Positions 18,394 to 27,437 of a DNA stretch of 64,000 bases are shown here, in pieces. A program made the position numbers and the translations under genes. How positions within the stretch are numbered: the first letter of the stretch is position 1; every line of letters begins with the position of its first letter. Origin of the DNA: B1 sp034439755 (GTDB lineage: Bacteria; Bacteroidota; Bacteroidia; UKL13-3). The notes beneath the pieces were generated by a model. The model saw only the letters and a list, made by a program, of their open reading frames with translations, ran no database searches and had not been told where the DNA came from. The DNA lies in NCBI GenBank assembly GCA_034439755.1, contig JAWXAZ010000122.1, positions 4,540 to 68,539 on the forward strand, in the 5' to 3' direction.

Positions 18394-19368
18394 ATGGAGT
18401 TTAAAGTTTCACAAAAGTTCCCATGCCATTCAATTCCAATAAACTATGCACAAAAAATACTGTCTATGGGTTCTTGCTTTGCGCAAAACATGGGCAATTT
18501 GTTAGGTAAGCATTATTTTAATTTGATGCTAAATCCTTTTGGAATAGTTTTTAATCCCATTAGCCTTGCTCAGCAATTGCAATTGCTTATTGAGCCAAGC
18601 AAATTTAACGAACATACAACCCTGTTTTCTCACCAAGAACGAGTGCATTCTTGGTTGCACCATGGAAGTTTTAGTAGAACCAACAAGGCCCAATTTATGC
18701 AAGAAATAACAAGCAATTTATTGGCTGCACAGCAACAACTAAAAGAAGCTTCTACCCTTATCATAACTTGGGGTTCGGCCAATGTTTATAAACTAAAAGA
18801 AACTCAAATGGTGGTTTCTAATTGCCATAAAGTACCTGCCAATCAATTTCAAAAATACCAATTAAGTATTGGCGAAATCGCAGAAACATACAAGCAAGTA
18901 TTGAAAGAATTAAATGCCTTTAATCCGCACCTACAAATCATTTGGAGTGTGAGTCCGGTTAAGTATGTAAGAGATGGTTTGCATGAAAACAATTTGAGCA
19001 AAGCTACTTTGCTTTTGGCTTTAGAGGAGGTGATGAAATTATACCCAAATAGCTATTATTTTCCGGCCTTTGAAATGCAGCAAGATGAGTTGCGCGATTA
19101 CCGCTTTTATGCCAGTGATATGGCTCATCCGAGCGAGCAAGCCATACAATATATTTGGGAGCAATTTGTGGCACATTGCATAGCCCCAAACGATCAACAA
19201 CTATTGGCGCAAGTGTACGAATTTAATAGGGCCATGGAGCACCGACCACTGCATGCAGATACAGCAGAATTTCAACAATTTAGAGCAAGCACTTTGGAGA
19301 AAATTAAACAATTTAGAAAATCTCATTCACATATAAATTTGGATCGAACCGAAATGTTTTTTAGTTAA
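18394..19368 (+). CDS. GSCFA family protein
   Basis: The signature SMGSCFA (residues 24-30) names the family. The fold is thought to be SGNH-hydrolase-like, with the GSC serine and late SDMAHPSEQAIQYIWEQF supplying the Asp-x-x-His pair. Substrate unknown; cytoplasmic, since no signal is seen. 324 residues is normal. It diverges from the LruC lipoprotein gene (74 bp between starts). It ends at 19368, where a 530-bp degenerate repeat begins immediately. Confidence 0.85.
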   Translation: MEFKVSQKFPCHSIPINYAQKILSMGSCFAQNMGNLLGKHYFNLMLNPFGIVFNPISLAQQLQLLIEPSKFNEHTTLFSHQERVHSWLHHGSFSRTNKAQFMQEITSNLLAAQQQLKEASTLIITWGSANVYKLKETQMVVSNCHKVPANQFQKYQLSIGEIAETYKQVLKELNAFNPHLQIIWSVSPVKYVRDGLHENNLSKATLLLALEEVMKLYPNSYYFPAFEMQQDELRDYRFYASDMAHPSEQAIQYIWEQFVAHCIAPNDQQLLAQVYEFNRAMEHRPLHADTAEFQQFRASTLEKIKQFRKSHSHINLDRTEMFFS

Positions 19369-19893
19369 GTTTTAAGTTGCGTTTTAGTTGAGGTTTAGTT
19401 GCGTTTTTAGTTGAGTTTTAGTTGAGTTTTAAGTTTAGGTTTAGGTTTTGGTTGCGTTTTAGTTAAGTTTAAGTTAAGTTTTAGTTGAGTTATAGTTGAG
19501 TTTTAGAAGTAGCATAGGTTTAGGTTTAAGTTGCGTTTTAAGTTAAATTTTAGTTGAGTTTTTAGTTAAATTTTAGTTGCGTTTTTAGTTAAATTTTAGT
19601 TGAGTTTTAGTTAAGGTTGAGGTTGAGTTTTAAGTTGAGTTTTAGTTGAGTTTTAGTTGAGTTTTTAGTTGAGTTTTAGTTGAGTTTTTAGTTGAGTTTT
19701 TAGTTAAGGTTTAGGTTGAGTTTTAAGTTGAGTTTTAGTTGCGTTATAGTTGAGTTATAGTTGAGTTTTAGTTGAGTTTTAGTTGCGTTATAGTTGAGTT
19801 TTTAGTTGAGTTTTAGTTGCGTTTTAGTTGAGTTTTAGTTAAGGTTTAGGTTAAGGTTTAAGTTGCGTTTTAAGTTAAGTTTTAGTTAAGTTT
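19369..19893 (+). repeat. Degenerate 11/12-bp minisatellite, unit about TTTTAGTTGAG
   Basis: The whole 525 bp is built from TTTTAGTTGAG, TTTTTAGTTGAG and variants (AGTTGCG, AGTTAAG, GGTTTAGG), about 45 units of mixed 11 and 12 bp. Mixed unit length and frequent stops rule out coding. It fills the entire space between the convergent GSCFA and endonuclease III genes. Confidence 0.9.
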
Positions 19894-19899
19894 TTTTTG

Positions 19900-20556
19900 C
19901 TAAACAACCGCGCCCTTTTTTAATTGAGATGCATGGTATTTGCAATAATCTTTTAAGCCACAATCGGTGCATTTAGGACTGCGGGCCAAGCAGGTGTACC
20001 TGCCATGCAAAATGAGCCAATGGTGTGCGGTGGCCACATATTCTTGGGGAATAAATTTCATTAATTGTTTCTCTGTTTCAAGGGGAGTTTTGGCGGCTGT
20101 TGTTAGCCCTAATCGCGCACTTACCCTGTAAACATGAGTATCTACAGCCATGGCAGCTTGGTTATAAACCACACTCAAAATAACATTGGCGGTCTTTCTT
20201 CCTACTCCTTGCAAGCTTATTAAATCGGGAATGTTATTGGGCACTTGGCTATCAAAATTTTGCACCAATTTTTGGGCCATGCCAATAAGGTGTTTGGTTT
20301 TGTTGTTGGGGTAAGAAATGGATCTGATATAAGGAAACAAGGTATCAAAATGGGTCTGAGCCAAACGCTGCGGGGTAGGGAAATCCCTGAACAATTGGGG
20401 TGTTACCAGGTTCACCCGCTTGTCTGTACACTGTGCCGAAAGAATAACAGCCACCAACAATTGATAAGGATTTTGATACTGTAATTCGGTTTCTGCAAAG
20501 GGTGTATGCGTAAGAAAATATTGAATGACTTTTTGGTAACGCTCGGCTTTTTTCAT
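19900..20556 (-). CDS. nth: Endonuclease III
   Basis: A base-excision-repair DNA glycosylase/AP lyase for oxidised pyrimidines. The helix-hairpin-helix LQGVGRKTAN carries the catalytic Lys121, and VDTHVYR carries the catalytic Asp139. The iron-sulfur cluster cysteines are C189, C196, C199 and C205 in the classical C-x6-C-x2-C-x5-C spacing. The length, 218 residues, is normal. It stands alone and diverges from the secreted-protein gene at 20607. Confidence 0.96.
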   Translation of the reverse strand: MKKAERYQKVIQYFLTHTPFAETELQYQNPYQLLVAVILSAQCTDKRVNLVTPQLFRDFPTPQRLAQTHFDTLFPYIRSISYPNNKTKHLIGMAQKLVQNFDSQVPNNIPDLISLQGVGRKTANVILSVVYNQAAMAVDTHVYRVSARLGLTTAAKTPLETEKQLMKFIPQEYVATAHHWLILHGRYTCLARSPKCTDCGLKDYCKYHASQLKKGAVV

Positions 20557-20593
20557 CTATGCTAAAATAGTCAAATTTTAACCAATTAATCTT

Positions 20594-20601
20594 TACTTTT
20601 G
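20594..20601 (+). promoter_or_regulatory. -7 element TACTTTTG only 5 bp from start codon
   Basis: It matches TAnnTTTG and ends 5 bp before the ATG at 20607, so the transcript would begin at or beside the start codon (leaderless or nearly so). Confidence 0.45.
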
Positions 20602-20606
20602 TTTAT

Positions 20607-21128
20607 ATGAAAAGATTTTTAAGCATACTTTTATGCCTGGCTGCATTTGCCACCCATGCGCAAGAAAAGCCAAAAGTAACACCTGCCATGAAACGCTTTG
20701 TTTATCAAACATCGAGCAGCATTTATAAGGAAATGCACGAAGCGGCAGCAGGAAATTTTAATGTGGTTTACAAGGATGGAGATAAATGGGTATTTAAATT
20801 TTCGTTTAGAGGCGAAGACAATGAAATGATGTCGGATGATGAATTCTTTGAATCTTTTGAATTTGAAATTGCGCCGCCAAAAGGAAACACTTTTGAAATA
20901 AAGGAAGTAGATTTTGCCAAAAGCAATGTAATCTATACCAGAAGCTGCTTCTGCGCAGATGCTGGTCCACGGGTTTTATACGAAGGAAATATTACGGGCA
21001 AAAAAGTAGGCAGAAAAAAATGGCTCATCACATTCGAGGGTTCTATTAATGCGCGACCAGACAGGCAAGAAAAACCTTTTCCTAGGCAATGGAAGGGTTA
21101 TTTTAATCCAGGCAAATTGGTGTATTAA
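20607..21128 (+). CDS. Secreted protein of unknown function
   Basis: 173 residues with a clear signal peptide (MKRFLSILLCLAAFATHAQ). The mature part is charged, with an acidic middle (GEDNEMMSDDEFFESFEFE) and one CFC pair (RSCFCADAGPR) that could bind metal or form a disulfide. I do not recognise a family. It is alone between endonuclease III and a large tandem repeat, which starts about 20 bp after its stop codon. Confidence 0.75.
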   Translation: MKRFLSILLCLAAFATHAQEKPKVTPAMKRFVYQTSSSIYKEMHEAAAGNFNVVYKDGDKWVFKFSFRGEDNEMMSDDEFFESFEFEIAPPKGNTFEIKEVDFAKSNVIYTRSCFCADAGPRVLYEGNITGKKVGRKKWLITFEGSINARPDRQEKPFPRQWKGYFNPGKLVY

Positions 21129-21146
21129 GCTTTCACTTTTTAGAGA

Positions 21147-21788
21147 TTTGTAAGCGTAATTTGTAAGGCTCTATAAAAAGTAATTTGCAAGGCAATTTAC
21201 AAAGTAATTTGCAAGGCACTATAAAAAGTAGTTTCCAAAACACTAAACAATGTAGTTTCCAAGACACTTTACAATGTAGTTTGTAAGGCACGATACAATG
21301 TAGTTGCAAGACACCATACAATGTAGTTTGTAAGGCACTATACAATGTAGTTTCCAAGACACTATACAATGTAGTTTGTAAGAAAATAAACAATGTAGTT
21401 TGCAAGACATTATACAATGTAGTTTGCAAGACAATATACAATGTAGTTTGTAAGACAATAAACAATGTAGTTTTTAAGGCTCTTTACAATGTAGTTTGTA
21501 AGGCACTATACAAAGTAGTTTGCAAGACACTATACAATGTAGTTTCCAAGACACTATACAATGTAGTTTGTAAGGCACTATACAAAGCAGTTTACAAGGC
21601 ACGATACAATGTAGTTTGCAAGACACTATACAATGTAGTTTGCAAGGCACTATACAAAGTAGTTTGCAAGACACTATACAATGTAGTTTCCAAGACACTA
21701 TACAATGTAGTTTGTAAGAAAATAAACAATGTAGTTTGCAAGACACTTTACAATGTAGTTTGCAAGACACTTTACAATGTAGTTTATA
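21147..21788. repeat. 24-bp minisatellite, about 26 copies
   Basis: The unit is about CAATGTAGTTTGCAAGACAC plus TATA (24 bp). Copies vary in set ways (TTTGC, TTTCC or TTTGT after GTAG; GACAC or GGCAC), and blocks of three variants recur, for example near 21339-21410 and 21687-21758, showing higher-order duplication. One copy near 21301 lacks a base. Because 24 is a multiple of three, minus-strand frames with an 8-residue KLHCIVSC-like period stay open by chance. Confidence 0.92.
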
Positions 21789-21814
21789 TTTTATACCGAT
21801 TTATAGAAAACAAA

Positions 21815-21930
21815 TAGCCCAATTTCGACAAATATCTCCTAGTACTATTATATTGCTACATTGGCATTGACCTGCTAAAATTATCAAATATCTTTGGGCT
21901 ATTTTATAATTACAATGGGTATTATTTGAC
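21815..21930 (+). repeat. Structured intergenic element, copy 1
   Basis: ATTTCGACAAATATCTCC (21822-21839), then AGTAC, AAAATTATCAAA (21877) and TATTATTTG (21920), all shared with the element near 56.9 kb at almost the same spacing. It also has an outer inverted pair AATAGCCCAA / TTTGGGCTATT (21813 and 21892). No open frame is seen. It lies between the minisatellite and an acetyltransferase gene. Confidence 0.65.
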
Positions 21931-21974
21931 AACATAAAATGCTATTTTTAGTTCTTACTATTTAACACCTAATT

Positions 21975-22430
21975 ATGGATAATTTTAACATTCGCTTTGC
22001 CACAGAAAAAGACTGTGCCCTCCTACTTCATTTTATAAAAGGCATTGCCCATTACGAAGAATTGAGTCACCTAGTGGAGGCAACTGAGGAAAAAATACGC
22101 ACGCATTTATTTGGAGTAAAATCAGTAGCAGAGTGCTTCTTGGCTTACGAGGCGGAAACACCAGTAGGCTTTGCCTTGTTCTTTCACAACTATTCTACTT
22201 TTGTTTCTAAACCTGGAATCTACTTAGAGGATTTATACATTGAGCCTCATTTTCGCGGCAAAGGTTATGGCAAAAAACTCCTCTTGCATTTGGTTCAGAC
22301 CGCCAAAGAAAGAGGCTGCGGAAGGGTTGAATGGAGTGTGTTGGATTGGAACAAACCGGCCATAGATTTTTACAAAAGTTTGGGCGCTGTAGCCATGGAT
22401 GGGTGGACCATTTTTAGAATTTCTTTGTAG
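21975..22430 (+). CDS. GNAT-family N-acetyltransferase
   Basis: 151 residues, a complete GNAT fold that transfers acetyl from acetyl-CoA. The acetyl-CoA site is clear: LEDLYIEPHFRGKGYGKKLL, with the RGKGYG pyrophosphate loop. The tail WSVLDWNKPAIDFYKSLGA resembles diamine (spermidine/spermine-type) acetyltransferases. The substrate is inferred only. The gene carries one dispersed motif, coding LVQT. It converges with the transporter gene with no spacing. Confidence 0.88.
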   Translation: MDNFNIRFATEKDCALLLHFIKGIAHYEELSHLVEATEEKIRTHLFGVKSVAECFLAYEAETPVGFALFFHNYSTFVSKPGIYLEDLYIEPHFRGKGYGKKLLLHLVQTAKERGCGRVEWSVLDWNKPAIDFYKSLGAVAMDGWTIFRISL

Positions 22431-23651
22431 TTAATCTATCTCAAAATAATTGAGGTCTTTGCTAAAGGAATCTTTGATATACCAGGTGGCAAAAAAGGCT
22501 AGCAAGAGGCAGGCTGAACCTACCCAAAACGCTGCGTTTACCACGCCAAAAGATTTGGATAAACTGGCAAAACTTAGGGTAATTGGCACTACGGCGCCGC
22601 GCACAAAATTGGGAACGGTATTGGTTACGGTGGAGCGAATATTGGTGCCAAATTGTTCGGAGGCAATGGTTACAAATAAGGCCCAATAGCCTGTGGCGAA
22701 GCCTATTCCGAAGCACATATATTTATAATAATCTACGCTAACTTGTTTGTTAAAAAGGTAAATAACCATTAGCACAAAAGAGAAAAACAAGTATAGATAC
22801 ACTACTTTTTTGCGGCTTTTTAAATACTGACTAAGGAGTCCGCTTACAAGGTCGCCTGCCGATAAACCTAGGTAGGCAAACATCACCGAATCGGCCACAT
22901 CAATTTTACCAATGAGGCCTTGTGCTTCGGCAAATCGGTTCGATAAATTAACCATTACGCCAATGGCAAACCAAATGGGAAGGCCAATTAAAATGCAAGC
23001 GAGGTACTTTAAAAAGAGGCTCCATTTTTTAAACAAGGATAGAAAGTTGCCGCGTTTTATTTCATTGTTCTGAACCAAATTTTGATACATGCCACTTTCG
23101 TAAGCGCCTGCCCGCATAAGCAAAAGTGAAAGTCCCAATCCACCGCCCACTAAGTAAGTTGTTTGCCAGCCAAAACTTTTGCCCACTAAGCCTGCTACCA
23201 CAGCGCCCAGGGCGCCAAAGGTTACAATAATCATGGTGCCATAGCCACGTTTTTCTTTGGGCATATTTTCTGCTACGAGGGTAATTCCGGCGCCAAGCTC
23301 GCCCGCCAAACCAACGCCTGCAATAAAGCGCATAAGGGCATATTGTTCTATGTTTACTACAAAGGCATTGATGATATTGGCAATGGAGTATAAAAAAATA
23401 GAGCCAAATAAAACGGAAACTCTTCCTTTTTTATCGCCCATAATTCCCCAAAGCAACCCGCCTAATAGCATGCCGGTCATTTGGAGGTTAAACAAAAATA
23501 TTTCTTTTACTTTAAGCGCTTCGCCTGTAAAACCTAAGGCTTGCAGACTTTCATTTTTTACCACATTAAAAACAATGAGGTCGTAAATATCTACAAAATA
23601 GCCTAGGGCAGCTACAATAATAAGGAGGCTAACTTTGTTTTTGGCTTGCAT
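22431..23651 (-). CDS. MFS transporter, metabolite-cation symporter type
   Basis: 406 residues with about 12 transmembrane helices. The MFS motif A (GDKKGRVSVLFGS) follows helix 2, and RFIAGVGLAGELGAG after helix 3 resembles the sugar/organic-acid symporter branch. The substrate cannot be told. The stop codon abuts the convergent acetyltransferase stop. Codons near 22512 and 23070 carry copies of the dispersed motif. The next gene on this strand (fRMsr) ends 49 bp upstream of this start. Confidence 0.87.
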   Translation of the reverse strand: MQAKNKVSLLIIVAALGYFVDIYDLIVFNVVKNESLQALGFTGEALKVKEIFLFNLQMTGMLLGGLLWGIMGDKKGRVSVLFGSIFLYSIANIINAFVVNIEQYALMRFIAGVGLAGELGAGITLVAENMPKEKRGYGTMIIVTFGALGAVVAGLVGKSFGWQTTYLVGGGLGLSLLLMRAGAYESGMYQNLVQNNEIKRGNFLSLFKKWSLFLKYLACILIGLPIWFAIGVMVNLSNRFAEAQGLIGKIDVADSVMFAYLGLSAGDLVSGLLSQYLKSRKKVVYLYLFFSFVLMVIYLFNKQVSVDYYKYMCFGIGFATGYWALFVTIASEQFGTNIRSTVTNTVPNFVRGAVVPITLSFASLSKSFGVVNAAFWVGSACLLLAFFATWYIKDSFSKDLNYFEID

Positions 23652-23699
23652 GCGCTTTCTTTAGTGAAAGGCAAAATAGCAAATTATTTGATAAAAAAA

Positions 23700-24176
23700 T
23701 CAGGCCTTGATAAGTTGTAGAATTTGCCCCAGGTATTTTTCGTCAATATGGTCAAAGTGATTTAAATATTCACTGTCTACATCCAGTACCCCAATAATTT
23801 GTTGGTTCGGACCGAAAAGGGGTAAAACTATTTCTGATTTGCTTGCGGCGCTGCAGGCAATATGACCCGGAAAGGCTTCTACATCTGGCACCACGAGACT
23901 TCGTTTTTGTTGCCAAGCGCTGCCACAAACGCCTTTTCCAAAGGCAATTCTGGTGCATGCAAGGGTGCCTTGAAACGGACCAAGTACGAGTTCGTTGCCT
24001 TTTACCAAATAAAAGCCAACCCACCACCAGCGAAAAGTTTCTTTTAAAACCGCGCAACAGTTGGCCAGGTTGGCTATTAAATCGGCTTCAGACTCAAGGA
24101 GTCCGCGCAATTGCGGCAAGAGTTGAAGGTATATTTCTTCCTTACCCAAAGAGGCGTTTAACTCAATGGTTTGCAA
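23700..24176 (-). CDS. msrC: Free methionine-(R)-sulfoxide reductase (GAF domain)
   Basis: It reduces free Met-R-sulfoxide in the cytoplasm, protecting against oxidation. The single GAF domain has the family's cysteine set: ACTRIAFGKGVCG and HIACSAASKSEIVLPLF, and the end GVLDVDSEYLNHF. The opening FRWWWVGFYLV is also typical. 158 residues is normal. It lies 6 bp upstream of nothing on its own side but shortly downstream of a small lipoprotein gene (6 bp gap), so the two may share a transcript. Confidence 0.9.
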   Translation of the reverse strand: MQTIELNASLGKEEIYLQLLPQLRGLLESEADLIANLANCCAVLKETFRWWWVGFYLVKGNELVLGPFQGTLACTRIAFGKGVCGSAWQQKRSLVVPDVEAFPGHIACSAASKSEIVLPLFGPNQQIIGVLDVDSEYLNHFDHIDEKYLGQILQLIKA

Positions 24177-24182
24177 GGTAAA

Positions 24183-24401
24183 TTATTTTGTGGCAGTGGT
24201 TGAATCTGCGGCAACTGGTGCTGTTTCTGTAGCAGGTACTGCTGTTTCTTCTGCCTTAACGTTTGCACTGTTTACAGAATAACCTGCACTTTCAGATTTG
24301 TATTTCTCGTTGTCGTTAAGGGTTTTTTGAGCTTCCTCGGTTCCGTAATGACAAGCACTTAAGGTAGCTGCAAAAGCAAAGGCAAATAAAATCTTCTTCA
24401 T
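24183..24401 (-). CDS. Small lipoprotein, Ala/Thr-rich
   Basis: 72 residues: a signal ending in a lipobox (LSACHYG) and a low-complexity acidic tail (AEETAVPATETAPVAADS). No known fold; probably an unstructured membrane-anchored peptide. The cysteine and length argue for a real gene. It is followed after 6 bp by the methionine sulfoxide reductase gene. Confidence 0.7.
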   Translation of the reverse strand: MKKILFAFAFAATLSACHYGTEEAQKTLNDNEKYKSESAGYSVNSANVKAEETAVPATETAPVAADSTTATK

Positions 24402-24467
24402 TTGTTTGATATTTTAATCTTTTTATTTTTTGTAAATAACGCTGCGAATATAAAAATTTGTTACACT

Positions 24468-25403
24468 TTATTTAAGTTCAAATTCTGAGTTTCCAATTTT
24501 AAAGCCTTCACAATACAATTCTGCCTTGTAATTTCCTTTTACAAACTCACTTCCTTTGTCCCAATAAATGCTTACTTGCTGACCTTCTTGGTTAAAATCG
24601 ATGGATTTCTTTGTGCTGTATAAAGACTCTTCGTTTTGAAACTGGAAAGTACCAGAACCTGCTGCCTGGTTGTAAACAGTTGCGCCATCTGGGCCGGTTA
24701 CTTTAAGGTAAACGTCTTTTTTGCCCATTTCGGTCACATAATTTTCATTGATAGCGAAGGTAATTTTTAATTGATCGATTTGAGAAACGCGGATGGTTTC
24801 TTTTTCTTTTCCATTCGAACGCAATTTAATACCGGTGATAAATAAGTTTTCGGTGCTTAACTTAGCGCCGATGGCCACTTTATTGCTAAGGCGAGAAATA
24901 TCCATATTGAGGTTTTCGTTCTTGCGCTTCTGCTTATCGATATCGGTTTTGAGGGTTTTATTCTCGGAGTTAAGCGCAACAATTACGGTGTTAAGTGAGT
25001 CTATCTGACCAATGTATTTGCGTTTATAATAGCGCAATAAATCTAACTCGTCGTTGGCTTTTTCTAATTCATCTTTGGTGAGTTTACCCTTGCGTAAAAT
25101 AAACTCTATGCGATCTGCAAAAAGCTGCAATGAGTCGTTTTTCTCACGCAAAAACTGGTCTAATACAGAATTTTTTCCTTTATAATCTGTTAATTCTAAA
25201 TCGGTTTCTTTGAGCAAAATTTCTAAATCGGCGCGGGTAGAATCCGATTGGAACAATTCAACCTCTTTTACGGCTAGTTTTTTATCGGTTTTAAAGTAAT
25301 TAAAGGTAAAGAATGCCAGTAACATTAGGAGTAGAATATTGATAACGGTCTGAGAAATGATGATAACTCTATACCGTTTTAACTTTTTTTCTTCATTTTG
25401 CAT
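24468..25403 (-). CDS. Single-pass membrane protein with long coiled coil
   Basis: 311 residues: a short basic N-terminus, one transmembrane helix (about 15-38), a long coiled coil (about 45-185, heptads rich in Leu, Lys and Glu), and a C-terminal beta domain (about 195-311; ITGIKLRSNGKEKE, VYLKVTGPDG) that looks Ig-like. The topology suggests a periplasmic stalk and head. The family is unknown to me. ATG at 25403 (MQNEEKK) is chosen over 25418 because it puts the charged start directly before the helix. Confidence 0.8.
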   Translation of the reverse strand: MQNEEKKLKRYRVIIISQTVINILLLMLLAFFTFNYFKTDKKLAVKEVELFQSDSTRADLEILLKETDLELTDYKGKNSVLDQFLREKNDSLQLFADRIEFILRKGKLTKDELEKANDELDLLRYYKRKYIGQIDSLNTVIVALNSENKTLKTDIDKQKRKNENLNMDISRLSNKVAIGAKLSTENLFITGIKLRSNGKEKETIRVSQIDQLKITFAINENYVTEMGKKDVYLKVTGPDGATVYNQAAGSGTFQFQNEESLYSTKKSIDFNQEGQQVSIYWDKGSEFVKGNYKAELYCEGFKIGNSEFELK

Positions 25404-25514
25404 GCTACAAAAATACACTTAGATTCCAATTCCCCGCCCTACTTTTTCCACTATATTGATATTAACAAACTATTTTCTGCCCGATTCACTATAATTGCGT
25501 AAAATATTACCACC

Positions 25515-26057
25515 GTGAAAATCACTACCACGCCCATCGAAGGAATTTTAATAATTGAACCTCAAATATTTAAGGATAGTAGAGGTTATTTTTTCGAAAG
25601 TTACAACCAAGACAAGATGCAGGAAGCGGGCATAAATCTTCAATTTGTGCAAGACAACCAGTCTCTATCTCAAAAAGGGGCAGTGCGCGGTTTGCATTTT
25701 CAAGCGCCACCGTTTGAACAAGGGAAATTGGTGCGTGTGGCCAAAGGAGCGGTGAATGATGTGGTGGTAGATATTCGAAAAAACTCCCCTACTTATGGCC
25801 AAAATTTCACCATAGAACTCAGCGCCGAAAATCAAATGATGTTTTGGATTCCGCCGGGTTTTGCTCATGGTTTTGAAACCCTTGAAGACGATACCCTTTT
25901 TTTATACAAGTGCACCAATATGTATAGCAAGGTTTCGGAAGGGGGTTTGTTTTGGAACGATCCAAATCTTGGAATACAATGGAAAACCATGGAGCCCATT
26001 GTGTCTGATAAGGACCAAATTTTGCCATTATTTAAAGACTTTACAAGCCCCTTTTAA
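25515..26057 (+). CDS. rfbC: dTDP-4-dehydrorhamnose 3,5-epimerase
   Basis: It epimerises dTDP-4-keto-6-deoxyglucose in the dTDP-L-rhamnose pathway for surface polysaccharide. Family signatures seen: RGYFFESYNQDKM, GAVRGLHFQ with the catalytic His, VVDIRKNSPTYGQ, and WIPPGFAHGFETLEDDTLFLYKCTN with the catalytic Tyr. 180 residues is normal. The other rfb genes are not in the window. It ends 2 bp before the tryptophan dioxygenase gene, so co-transcription is likely although the pathways are unrelated. Confidence 0.94.
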   Translation: MKITTTPIEGILIIEPQIFKDSRGYFFESYNQDKMQEAGINLQFVQDNQSLSQKGAVRGLHFQAPPFEQGKLVRVAKGAVNDVVVDIRKNSPTYGQNFTIELSAENQMMFWIPPGFAHGFETLEDDTLFLYKCTNMYSKVSEGGLFWNDPNLGIQWKTMEPIVSDKDQILPLFKDFTSPF

Positions 26058-26059
26058 GT

Positions 26060-27010
26060 ATGATTGAAAAGCAAATAGACAACAATGTTCTCGGCTTAAT
26101 TAATCAGTTGAAGGAGAAATACGAAGCCAATGGTCAAGATTTTAAAGCTTACCTCGAAGGACTAGTGTACCAAGAATATACCAGCTATTGGGATTATGTT
26201 CAGATAGATACCTTATTGAGTTTACAGAAGCCAAAAACAAATATTCCGGATGAAGAAATCTTCATCATGTATCACCAAATTACGGAGCTTTATTTTAAGT
26301 TGTCGTTGCATGAGTTAAAGCAATTGTCTGATCGCAAAGGAAATTTAGATGCGGTATTTTTTACCCAACGTTTAAAGCGAATCAATGCCTATTTTAAGAA
26401 CCTCACGCATTCTTTCGACATTATGGTGGAAGGCATGGAGAAGGAACAATTTCTTAAATTTAGGATGAGTCTTTTGCCTGCCAGCGGCTTTCAATCGGCT
26501 CAATACAGGAAAATAGAACTTTGCTGCACCAACTTATTGAGCTTGGTAGACAAAGAGCACCGAGGCCAATATTCTAATGAGAGCAAACTAGAAGACATGT
26601 TTCAATACATTTATTGGAAACATGGCGCAACAGAATCGGGCACAGGCAAAAAAACGCTTACCCTTACCCAATTTGAACAAAAATACACAGGCGAACTACT
26701 GCGATTGGCGCATGAGTACCAAGATAAAAACATGGCAACGCTTTACGATTCTTTGCCTGTTGCTCACAAAGCAAACCCGCAATTAATAGCCGAGCTAAGG
26801 CAATTGGATCAGAACGTAAATGTAAATTGGCCTTTGGTACACTATAAATCTGCCGTTAAATATTTAGCCAAACAACCCAGCGATGTTGCCGCTACAGGGG
26901 GCACAAATTGGCAGAAATACTTGCCTCCGCGCTTTCAGGTAAGGGTGTTTTTTCCGCAATTGTGGAGTGAACAAGAAATAATAGATTGGGGTCGCACTGC
27001 GTTTGAATAA
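26060..27010 (+). CDS. kynA: Tryptophan 2,3-dioxygenase
   Basis: A haem enzyme that opens the indole ring of tryptophan to N-formylkynurenine, the first step of kynurenine breakdown. Seen: YTSYWDYVQIDTLLSLQKP, EIFIMYHQITELYFKLSLHEL (substrate and haem pocket), and GFQSAQYRKIE. The C-terminal haem-ligand region has SGTGKKTLTLTQ and later ATGGTNWQKYLPP. 316 residues is slightly longer than the compact bacterial type. No other kynurenine genes are visible. Confidence 0.93.
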   Translation: MIEKQIDNNVLGLINQLKEKYEANGQDFKAYLEGLVYQEYTSYWDYVQIDTLLSLQKPKTNIPDEEIFIMYHQITELYFKLSLHELKQLSDRKGNLDAVFFTQRLKRINAYFKNLTHSFDIMVEGMEKEQFLKFRMSLLPASGFQSAQYRKIELCCTNLLSLVDKEHRGQYSNESKLEDMFQYIYWKHGATESGTGKKTLTLTQFEQKYTGELLRLAHEYQDKNMATLYDSLPVAHKANPQLIAELRQLDQNVNVNWPLVHYKSAVKYLAKQPSDVAATGGTNWQKYLPPRFQVRVFFPQLWSEQEIIDWGRTAFE

Positions 27011-27012
27011 AC

Positions 27013-27426
27013 ATGAGAATTATATTTACCATTTTGTTTCTTTTTATTGCCAGCTTTAGCTTTGGGCAAGTTGTTGAGAAAACCATTTCGGTTGGAGAAA
27101 AAATTTATATTTTACCTTGTAAAAAAGGTGCAAAAGAGTTTGTTGCCATGGATGTTTATGCCCGAACCAAACCCTTTGATAAAAGCAAGATAGACACCTT
27201 AACAGGCGAAGGTTTGTTACAAGAGTTTTTTAACGATAAAAGTATTGATGCCAAGCGCTTGCCATGCAGCATGGGTGGCTATTACTACCGCATTGCAGCC
27301 TACCACGAATTTGAGGATAAAGGCACAGTTAAACGCGTTTTATTGTGTTATACAAGCTATCCATTAACCCTTATTTGGATAGAATTAGACAAGGCAAATG
27401 AGTTAGGCGAAATTTCATTTAATTAG
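27013..27426 (+). CDS. Small secreted protein, unknown
   Basis: 137 residues with a signal peptide (MRIIFTILFLFIASFSFGQ). The mature domain is mixed alpha/beta with two cysteines (LPCKKG and LPCSMGGYYYR) that could form a disulfide. No known family. It starts 2 bp after the dioxygenase stop codon and is followed 11 bp later by RNase HI, so the four genes from rfbC to rnhA look like one transcript. Confidence 0.75.
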   Translation: MRIIFTILFLFIASFSFGQVVEKTISVGEKIYILPCKKGAKEFVAMDVYARTKPFDKSKIDTLTGEGLLQEFFNDKSIDAKRLPCSMGGYYYRIAAYHEFEDKGTVKRVLLCYTSYPLTLIWIELDKANELGEISFN

Positions 27427-27437
27427 CGGATTAGCAG

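Noticed and set aside
21133..21770. Minus-strand open frames of 71-110 residues in the 24-bp repeat array
   Set aside because: They are an 8-residue KLHCIVSC-like period produced by a 24-bp repeat; no start region, no family, and a one-base deletion in one unit shifts the frame without harm elsewhere.
19369..21788. CRISPR array
   Set aside because: Units are directly adjacent with no unique spacers, and no cas gene is in the window.
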